Shown here in pieces: positions 58,057 through 64,000 of a stretch of 64,000 bases of DNA; positions within the stretch are counted from its first letter, which is position 1, and the number at the start of each line of letters is the position of its first letter. The notes under the pieces are model-generated. The model ran no database searches and was not told the DNA's origin. It was given only the letters and a program-made list of their open reading frames with translations. The DNA lies in NCBI RefSeq assembly GCF_036347135.1, contig NZ_CP108938.1, positions 5,208,001 to 5,272,000 on the forward strand, read 5' to 3'. Both the position numbers and the translations under genes were made by a program. The stretch comes from Streptomyces sp. NBC_00775 (GTDB lineage: Bacteria > Actinomycetota > Actinomycetes > Streptomycetales > Streptomycetaceae).

Positions 58057-60165
58057 TCAGAAGTTGAGGGGGAAGCGGCGGGGGCGGGTGCCCGTCGCGC
58101 GGGCGTAGGCGTTGGCCACGGCGCCCGCCGCGGCCGGGACGCCGAGTTCGCCCGCCCCGCCGGGGTCCCGCCGCGACGGCAGGATGTGCGCCTCGAAGTG
58201 CAGCGGGGCGTGCCGCTGGCGGGCCCAGTGGAAGTCGGCGAAGCTGCCCTCGCGGACGGCGCCCCGGTCGATGTGGAGGCCGGCCTGGAGCACGGTGGAG
58301 ATGCCGTCGACGGCGGTGCCCATCAGCTGGGCCTCCAGGCCGCGCGGGTTGACGGCCGTTCCGACGTCGGCCGCCATCACCACCCGGGTCACCCGGGGGT
58401 TCTTCGGGTCGGAGGCGTCGATCTCGGCCAGAGCGGCCACACAGGAGCCGTACTCCTCGTGGACGGCCACGCCCTGGGCCTGGCCGGCCGGCATGGTCCG
58501 GCCCCAGTTCCCGGCGGTCGCGACCTTGTCGAGTACGGCCTTGACGGTCTTGCTCATCAGGGTCGTACGGCGGAACGCGACCGGGTCCTTGCCCAGGCTC
58601 CGCGCGATCTCGTCGACGACGATCTCCTCCGCGGTCCGCGTCGTCCCGGAGTCCACCGAACGCCAGGCGCCCAGCGGCATCGCCAGCTCCACCCCGCCCG
58701 AGTCCCCGGTAACGCGCCCGAAGTTGTACAGGCCGCTGTCGCTGGGGAGCGGTCCGCCCGCCACCGCGCCCTGAACGGTGGCGCCGGAGTCGTCGTAGGC
58801 CTCGTTCACCGAAGCCGTCATGTGGGTGAAGGCCACCACCCTGCCGCCGGCGTGGCTGGCCCGGATCCGGTGGTGGCTGGCCGGGCGCATCCTGCCGTGC
58901 CGGATGTCGTCGTTGCGGCTCCACATCAGCTTGACCGGCCGGTGGGCGGCCTTGGAGATCCGGGCCGCCTCGATCGCGGCCTCGTAGTTGAGTCGCCGTC
59001 CGAACGAGCCGCCGCCGCGCATGACATGGACCCGGACCTTCGACGCGTCGAGGCCGACCGCCGAGGCGATGCTGTCGCGCGCGTCCATCGGCGTCTGGGA
59101 GGAGAACCAGATCTCGGCGCGGTCGGCGCGTACGTCGGCCACCGCGGTCAGCACCTCCATCGGGGCGTGGCTGACGAAGGCGAACTCGAACTCGCCCGTC
59201 ACCTGTGTCGTACCGAGCAGCGGGGTCCCGAGGGGCGGGACGGCGGCCCGCAGCCGGGACCGGATGGCGGAGTCCGACAGGGCGGCGAGCGGGCCCGGGG
59301 CCCAGGTGATGTGCAGGGCGTCCCTGGCCTTGAAGGCGTGGTGGAAGGTCTCCGCCACCACGGCGACACCACCGGCGATCCTGACGACCGCGTGGACGCC
59401 CGGCAGGGCACGGGCCGCCCGGTCGTCGACCGAGACGACCTTCCCGCCGAGCGTCGGTGGCCGCGCCACCACGGTCGGCTTCGCCCCGGCCGCCGACACG
59501 TCCCCGGCGTACTTCGCCCGGCCCGTGACGATGTCCCGCGCGTCGATACGGGTCGTCGGCTGCCCGATCACCCGGTGCTTGGAGGCCGGCTTGGGCTTGG
59601 CGGCAATGGCCGGGTGGCGGATCCGGGCGGCGGCCTCGGTCAGCGACCCGAAGGTGGCCGTACGCCCGTCGGGCGCCACCACCATCGTGTCCCGGGTGCG
59701 CAGCAGGCGGGGCGGGAGGTGCCACCGTCTGGAGGCCGCCGTCACCAGCTTGGCGCGCGCGGTGGCGGCCAGCTCGCGGGCGGGCCCGTACAGCGAACTG
59801 ACCGAGTTCGAGCCGCCGGTGTACTGGTTGCCCTTGGTCCGGGCCTCGGCGAGCGGGATGTCGACGTCGGCGAGCCGGGCGTCCAGTTCCTCGGCGATCA
59901 TCATGGCGACGGCGGTCGTGATGCCCTGGCCGACCTCGACGCGGGGCAGCCGTACGACCACCTTGTTTGCCGCGGTGACCTCCAGGACCAGCATCTCCTC
60001 GTCGGCGCCGGTCACCAGGACGTCGGACGGTGTGGGGACGCCCGCCGCGGTGGGCTCGACGCCCTCCGCCGACGATCCGTCGCAGCCGAGCGGCGCCGCG
60101 ACGGTCAGGGTGGACGCCGCCAGCGTGTAGACCATGAACCTGCGGCGGGACAGCGGACGGGCCAA
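58057..60165 (-). CDS. Tat-exported molybdopterin-binding subunit (IorB-like)
   Basis: 702 residues from TTG 60165 (GAGAGGA eight bases upstream). A twin-arginine signal (RPLSRRRFMVYTLAASTLTV) directs it outside. Molybdenum hydroxylase large-subunit motifs include RVEVGQGITTAVAMMIAEEL, YTGGSNSVSSLYGPARELAA, FVSHAPMEVLTAVADV, GGGSFGRRLNYEAAIEA and the C-terminal VHEEYGSCVAALAEID. With the 2Fe-2S subunit it oxidises aldehydes or N-heterocycles at the cell surface. No cytochrome subunit is adjacent. Confidence 0.93.
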   Translation of the reverse strand: MARPLSRRRFMVYTLAASTLTVAAPLGCDGSSAEGVEPTAAGVPTPSDVLVTGADEEMLVLEVTAANKVVVRLPRVEVGQGITTAVAMMIAEELDARLADVDIPLAEARTKGNQYTGGSNSVSSLYGPARELAATARAKLVTAASRRWHLPPRLLRTRDTMVVAPDGRTATFGSLTEAAARIRHPAIAAKPKPASKHRVIGQPTTRIDARDIVTGRAKYAGDVSAAGAKPTVVARPPTLGGKVVSVDDRAARALPGVHAVVRIAGGVAVVAETFHHAFKARDALHITWAPGPLAALSDSAIRSRLRAAVPPLGTPLLGTTQVTGEFEFAFVSHAPMEVLTAVADVRADRAEIWFSSQTPMDARDSIASAVGLDASKVRVHVMRGGGSFGRRLNYEAAIEAARISKAAHRPVKLMWSRNDDIRHGRMRPASHHRIRASHAGGRVVAFTHMTASVNEAYDDSGATVQGAVAGGPLPSDSGLYNFGRVTGDSGGVELAMPLGAWRSVDSGTTRTAEEIVVDEIARSLGKDPVAFRRTTLMSKTVKAVLDKVATAGNWGRTMPAGQAQGVAVHEEYGSCVAALAEIDASDPKNPRVTRVVMAADVGTAVNPRGLEAQLMGTAVDGISTVLQAGLHIDRGAVREGSFADFHWARQRHAPLHFEAHILPSRRDPGGAGELGVPAAAGAVANAYARATGTRPRRFPLNF

Positions 60166-60355
60166 CAGACAGTCCTCTCGGTGCGTCGTGCGTCGTACCC
60201 GGGTTCGTTCGACTGGTGTGTAACCGGTGTGCGTTCGGCTGGTGGGTAAGAGGGGCGCGGCCTCTTCGGGGTTGCCTACCCGCCGGCATGAACGCATGTG
60301 CCCCTATCCGCGTCCCAGTACCGATGTACCGATCGGCCCAACGGGGAGGGACACC

Positions 60356-60997
60356 ATGCGCGGACGAAGCAAGGCAGCCACGGTCGCCACCATCGCGGGC
60401 GCCGTCGCGCTCGTCGCACTTCAGGGGTGCGGCACCGAGACCGGCGGCCAGAACGTCGCGGACGTCCACACGCGATCCAGTAAGCCCGCGCACCCGGCCA
60501 AGCCCAAGGCCCCGACCGTGTGCGTCGGAAAGCAGCCGGTGGGCAGCCTGCCCGGGCCGAAGCACGGGGACCCGGACGGCACCCCGCTGTACCGGGTGAT
60601 GGCGTACGTGGAGAAGCGGGCCGAGAAGCACTACCGGACCGTCTACACCGGCCTGTCGGTCGACCAGGCCCACCAGGCCACGGACGTGTACCGCATCCCC
60701 TCCGAGGCGTTCGACGCGGACGTCTGCGGCGCCGCCGAGAAGGGGGTGACCGTGCGGCTGCACGACACCGACATCAACGAGAAGGACCTCACCGCCCTGT
60801 CCGACCGGATCAGCGCGGACATGAACCGCTGGGACGGCACGTTCGAGCTGCGCGAAGTCGGCCCGGACGTCCGGGGCTTCGTGTTCGTGGGCGTCGACGA
60901 CCCCGCGAAGGCCAGGCCCGTCATCGCCAAGGCCTTCGGCAAGAAGCACATCAGGGTGCGGCACGTGGGGCCGGCGTCGGCGGCGTCGGGCGGCTGA
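60356..60997 (+). CDS. Putative lipoprotein of unknown function
   Basis: 213 residues from ATG 60356 (GGGGAGGG six bases upstream). The signal ends in a lipobox-like LVALQGC, so the mature protein is probably lipid-anchored. The body has AYVEKRAEKHYRTVYTGLSV, VYRIPSEAFDADVCGAAEKG and TVRLHDTDINEKDLTALSDR. No family is recognised. It is divergent from the Mo-enzyme operon. Its stop lies in a 17-bp tandem repeat (60996-61029). Confidence 0.82.
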   Translation: MRGRSKAATVATIAGAVALVALQGCGTETGGQNVADVHTRSSKPAHPAKPKAPTVCVGKQPVGSLPGPKHGDPDGTPLYRVMAYVEKRAEKHYRTVYTGLSVDQAHQATDVYRIPSEAFDADVCGAAEKGVTVRLHDTDINEKDLTALSDRISADMNRWDGTFELREVGPDVRGFVFVGVDDPAKARPVIAKAFGKKHIRVRHVGPASAASGG

Positions 60998-61029
60998 CGG
61001 CCTCGGCGGGAAGACGGCCTCGGCGGGAA
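60996..61029 (+). repeat. 17-bp tandem duplication after a stop codon
   Basis: GACGGCCTCGGCGGGAA twice, 60996-61012 and 61013-61029, starting inside the TGA of the lipoprotein gene and running into the gap with the convergent kinase gene. No perfect terminator hairpin is seen there. Confidence 0.8.
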
Positions 61030-61062
61030 GACGTACGTCCACACGATGTACGTACGCGGACG

Positions 61063-62628
61063 TCAGTCGACGGTGAAGCCCGCCTTGGCCTTGTCGAAGA
61101 CGGGGCGGTACGTGTCCCATTGGGCTTCCGGTGCCGACAGGTAGATGTCGTACTCCCGGGCGCCCTCCTGCCCGAAGCCGAAGTCGATGGCGCGGAACAC
61201 GCGGACCCTCCCCTTGAAGGTGAACTCCCACACCGCCGCGGCCTTGTCCTGGAACGTGGTCCGCTCCATACGGATCTTTCGGTACCGCCCGTCGGGGTAG
61301 TTGAGCTTGGTGTTCGCCTCGATGTTCTTGAAGTGCGACTCGGGGTTCGGGCCCGCGGGGTCCACCGTGCCGATCGTGAGTTCCGCCAGGCCGGTCTCGT
61401 CGATGTACTTGACCTGTTCGGAGGTCGCCTTGGTGCGCTTCCAGCCGTCCGGGACGGGATAGGAGACGCCGAGCGTCTTGTCCGTGACCAGGTGGAAGCC
61501 CTCGGGGACGGGCGCGGACGTGGACGTGGACGTGGGTGTCGACGACGCCGAGGCGGCGTGCGTGCCCGTGTCGCTGTCCCGGTGCGACACCACGTACAGA
61601 CCGCCCGCCACGGCCGCGCCCGCCACCGTCACGGCGATCAGGCCCGGCACGAGGACGCGCCGCTTGCGGCGGCCGCCGCCAACGTTGTCGGAGGGGGCCG
61701 GAGCGGACGGCTGCGCGGGCAGGGACCGCGTCGGCGCGGGCCGAGGCTTCGGCTGCCGCTTCGACTGTCGGTCCGGCTGCGACGGGGACTGGGCGTGGGA
61801 CTGCGTCGGAGCCTCCGACGCCACGACCCGCAGCGCCCGCTCCGCCTCCTCCATCGACGGCCGCTCCGCCGGGTCCTTGGCCAGCAGCATCTCGATGAGG
61901 GGTTCGAGGGAACCGGCCCGCTTCATGGGGGCGAGCGGGTCGACGACGATGGCGTACGCCGTCTCCACCGCCGTGTCCTTGCGGAACGGGGGCCGTCCCT
62001 CGACCGACTGGTACAGGGTCGCGCCGAGCGCCCAGAGGTCCGCGGCGGGGCCGGAGTTGCGGCCCTTCATCCGCTCGGGCGAGATGTAGTCGATCGACCC
62101 GACGATCTCGCCGGTCTTCGTCAGCGTGGAGGTGCCGCTCGTCATCGCGATGCCGAAGTCGGTGAGCACGACACGGCCGTCGGCGCCCAGCAGTACGTTG
62201 CCGGGCTTGACGTCGCGGTGCAGCACCCCGGCGGCGTGCGCGGCGCGCAGCGCGGCGATCATGCCGAGGCCGACGCGCGCGGCCTCGGCGGGCGCCAGCA
62301 CCTCACCGCCCTTGAGCAGCGCGCCGAGGGTGGTCGAGGGGACGTACTCCATGACGATGCAGGGCAGCCCCCCGTCGTCCACGACGTCGTGCACGACGAC
62401 CACGTTGGGGTGGGCGATACGGGCGGCGCTGCGCGCCTCGCGGCAGGTGCGTTCGTAGAGGGTGGCGAGCTCGTCGTCGGTGAGGTGCGGCTGGACGTGC
62501 AGCCGCTTCAGGGCGATCTGACGGCTCAGGACCTCGTCCTCGGCGCGCCACACGGTGCCCATGCCACCGCGGCCGATCCGGTCGATCAACCGGTAGCGGC
62601 CGGCGATCAGCCGCCCCTCGTCCGACAC
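61063..62628 (-). CDS. Membrane Ser/Thr protein kinase (PASTA-less, PknD-type layout)
   Basis: 521 residues from GTG 62628 (AAGGGG eight bases upstream). Kinase domain ~10-275: IGRGGMGTVWRAEDE (P-loop), IALKRL (Lys), VLHRDVKPGNVLLG (catalytic loop), LTDFGIA (DFG), and ISPERMKG in place of APE-type PEYMAPE. A Ser/Pro/Gln linker leads to one helix (VLVPGLIAVTVAGAAVAGGL) and an outside domain of ~130 residues (GFHLVTDKTLGVSYPVPDGW) found with many Streptomyces kinases. It may sense envelope conditions. Convergent with the lipoprotein gene. Confidence 0.94.
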   Translation of the reverse strand: MSDEGRLIAGRYRLIDRIGRGGMGTVWRAEDEVLSRQIALKRLHVQPHLTDDELATLYERTCREARSAARIAHPNVVVVHDVVDDGGLPCIVMEYVPSTTLGALLKGGEVLAPAEAARVGLGMIAALRAAHAAGVLHRDVKPGNVLLGADGRVVLTDFGIAMTSGTSTLTKTGEIVGSIDYISPERMKGRNSGPAADLWALGATLYQSVEGRPPFRKDTAVETAYAIVVDPLAPMKRAGSLEPLIEMLLAKDPAERPSMEEAERALRVVASEAPTQSHAQSPSQPDRQSKRQPKPRPAPTRSLPAQPSAPAPSDNVGGGRRKRRVLVPGLIAVTVAGAAVAGGLYVVSHRDSDTGTHAASASSTPTSTSTSAPVPEGFHLVTDKTLGVSYPVPDGWKRTKATSEQVKYIDETGLAELTIGTVDPAGPNPESHFKNIEANTKLNYPDGRYRKIRMERTTFQDKAAAVWEFTFKGRVRVFRAIDFGFGQEGAREYDIYLSAPEAQWDTYRPVFDKAKAGFTVD

Positions 62629-62805
62629 TGCGCGCCCCTTGCCGACGTTCTTGGTGCCCCTGCTCGGTGCTCCCCCGCGCGTTCGATTCGCATCGTGCGC
62701 ATCGACACCATAGTCGGCGCGGGTTGCGGACACTGTGGCGCGGGCCATGCGCGGGCCATGCGTGGACCCTGTGCGGACTGTGCCCCTGGTCAAAGGGCTC
62801 GTTCG

Positions 62806-63837
62806 TCAGCCGGGGGCGACACACGCGTACAGCGGCAGCGGTCTCATACCGTGGCGTTCCTTCATCGGGCGGTTGCTCCGGCCGCCCTCCACCCACTGCT
62901 TGCCCGCCTCGATGGCGGCGCGGATCTCCGTGGCCCACATGAGGTAGTTGGGGCTGAAGCCCTGGACGGTGGCGTCAGTGGTGCCGCCCACCCACATGTG
63001 CAGGCGCTGGTCGTCCAGCAGGACCACCGCGGCCGCCGGCGTCCGCTCGCCCAGGTCGACGCGCACGACACGGGCGCGGTCGCCGAGGGCCATGACGAAG
63101 TCGATGAAGGCGCTCTCGGGATACATGTCCGCGCTGCCGTACTTGGCGGCCGTGCGGCGGGTGAGGTCGCAGACCGTGCGCAGGAACTCCGGCCGGGGGG
63201 CCTCGACGGACGTCGTGACACCGGCGTCGGCCGCGCGGCGCAGGTACTGGCGGATGTTGCGACGGGTCCTCGCGCCCAGCCTCGCGAGATAGTCGTCGTA
63301 CGTCGTCACGCCCTGGAGCGGGAGTTGGAAGCGGGTGACGATCGGGGCCACCCGCCACCCCTTGCCGCGGGCCACGGCGAGCAGCGGATCGCCCTCCGCG
63401 ACGCTGACGAGACCCGTGGCCCGCGCGCCGTCGCGGGCCCCCAGCTCCACCAGGGCGTCCAGCATCGCCGCGAGCACCCGGTCGCGGTGCTCCGCGTCCG
63501 TGGCGAGCACGGGGATCCGGGTGTCGTAGCAGTACCAGTTGTGCCCGAGCAGCGCCGGGCCGTCCGCCTCCGGGATGCCGACGGCGCGCAGGAAGCCGTA
63601 CGGGTCGCCCTGCTTGTCGAGATAGCACGGCAGCACGGCGACGGTCCGCCCGGCGTCGACGGCCGTCAGATAGCGGACGGCGGCGTACGGGCTGAGCGGG
63701 TTGTCCTGGTAGGCCCGCAGATACTCCGGGGTGTAGTGGACGGGGGCGGCGGCCGAGGCGGCCACCCGCTGCCACTGGGCGGTGTCGAGGTCGTCGATGG
63801 ATTCGGCGACGGTGACCCGCGGCCCGCTCGTGCTCAT
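62806..63837 (-). CDS. GNAT/FemAB-like acyltransferase
   Basis: 343 residues. A double-GNAT layout of the BioF2-like or peptidoglycan-bridge (FemAB) type: WQRVAASAAAPVHYTPEYLR at the start, GARTRRNIRQYLRRAADAGV in the middle (typical of this group), AAVVLLDDQRLHMWVGGTTD and SPNYLMWATEIRAAIEAGKQ. Members transfer amino acids or acyl groups from activated donors. ATG 63837 overlaps the preceding gene's stop (ATGA). Confidence 0.88.
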   Translation of the reverse strand: MSTSGPRVTVAESIDDLDTAQWQRVAASAAAPVHYTPEYLRAYQDNPLSPYAAVRYLTAVDAGRTVAVLPCYLDKQGDPYGFLRAVGIPEADGPALLGHNWYCYDTRIPVLATDAEHRDRVLAAMLDALVELGARDGARATGLVSVAEGDPLLAVARGKGWRVAPIVTRFQLPLQGVTTYDDYLARLGARTRRNIRQYLRRAADAGVTTSVEAPRPEFLRTVCDLTRRTAAKYGSADMYPESAFIDFVMALGDRARVVRVDLGERTPAAAVVLLDDQRLHMWVGGTTDATVQGFSPNYLMWATEIRAAIEAGKQWVEGGRSNRPMKERHGMRPLPLYACVAPG

Positions 63838-64000
63838 GCCGTGACCCCTCTTTCTTCGCTTTCTTCGTGCGTCCCGGTTACCGGCGGCTGCCCGTCCGGC
63901 TCGGCCACGTCCGCCGCGACCTCGTCGGCCCAGCCCGCCCCGGTCATCGCCGCCAGGAAACGCTCCCCGAAGTCCGGTGTGGCCGGCCGGATCCCGGAGT
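63834..64000 (-). CDS. Unknown gene, C-terminal end (partial)
   Basis: The last 55 codons of a gene that begins beyond the window: RPATPDFGERFLAAMTGAGW, then an acidic tail ending EERGVTA. The TGA overlaps the ATG of the acyltransferase gene, so both are in one operon. No family can be named from this part. Confidence 0.75.
   Translation of the reverse strand, partial: SGIRPATPDFGERFLAAMTGAGWADEVAADVAEPDGQPPVTGTHEESEERGVTA

Noticed and set aside
57343..61231. Very long open frames on both strands across the Mo-hydroxylase genes
   Set aside because: They are shadows of the IorAB-like genes; the real frames contain the cofactor-binding motifs and the Tat signal.

Overview
This is a window of very GC-rich actinobacterial chromosome, almost certainly Streptomyces or a close relative. 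Evidence: strong G/C in third codon positions, frequent GTG/TTG starts, leaderless promoters, an AfsR-like regulator, DUF4232 and DUF5994 proteins, an ECF sigma factor with a SnoaL-like tail, Tat and lipobox exports, a DasR-type site at a chitinase-family gene, and a KorSA/Pif-like GntR-Nudix pair. About 62 protein genes or gene pieces are supported. No rRNA, intact tRNA, CRISPR array, transposase or phage structural gene was seen.

Left part (1-21.2 kb): 3' end of a ketosynthase; two hydrolase-type enzymes facing a GlxA-like AraC regulator; a LacI regulator next to a secreted Asp-box glycosidase whose lectin tail carries a one-base frameshift; an ECF sigma factor and carotenoid oxygenase; an alpha/beta hydrolase and membrane proteins; a DUF4232 lipoprotein divergent from a membrane-anchored HTH protein; a PAP2 phosphatase; an AfsR-like giant regulator; and a DrrAB-type ABC exporter.

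Mobile-element scar (21.5-27 kb): GntR - Nudix - small ATPase - unknown gene, then a 3' fragment of tRNA-Ser(UGA) followed by its own terminator, then small unknown genes in visibly more A/T-rich DNA. I read this as the displaced end of an integrative element that once used a tRNA-Ser gene.

Secreted and signalling region (27-40.6 kb): an esterase behind a 17-bp palindrome, a GH18 protein, a lysyl-oxidase-like copper protein, and a locus I consider the best candidate for an undescribed system. It comprises a TrmB/LuxR-type regulator, a divergent 96-aa protein, a 24-aa hydrophobic peptide with its own ribosome site, and a secreted NlpC/P60-like protein with a seven-repeat lectin-like propeller. 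Beside it lie two mirror-image operons (DUF5994 plus small membrane protein) with related inverted leaders. The same leader precedes an 88-aa gene that heads a desaturase/DUF5994 operon. A small gene graveyard follows (SARP, MarR and esterase fragments).

Envelope sugar region (40.6-55.6 kb): PepSY protein and OmpR-type two-component pair, GtrA, NAD-dependent epimerase, a second two-component pair, GT2 transferase, DUF2064 protein, methyltransferase, Mo-oxidoreductase with membrane cytochrome-like half, GT-C-like membrane enzyme, and a secreted propeller/Ig-like protein. Together these look like a cell-surface glycoconjugate and envelope-stress neighbourhood.

Right end (55.8-64 kb): a fourth DUF5994 gene, an XRE/MmyB regulator, a Tat-exported xanthine-dehydrogenase-family pair (IorAB-like), a lipoprotein, a Ser/Thr kinase, and a FemAB/GNAT-like gene coupled to a gene that runs off the window.
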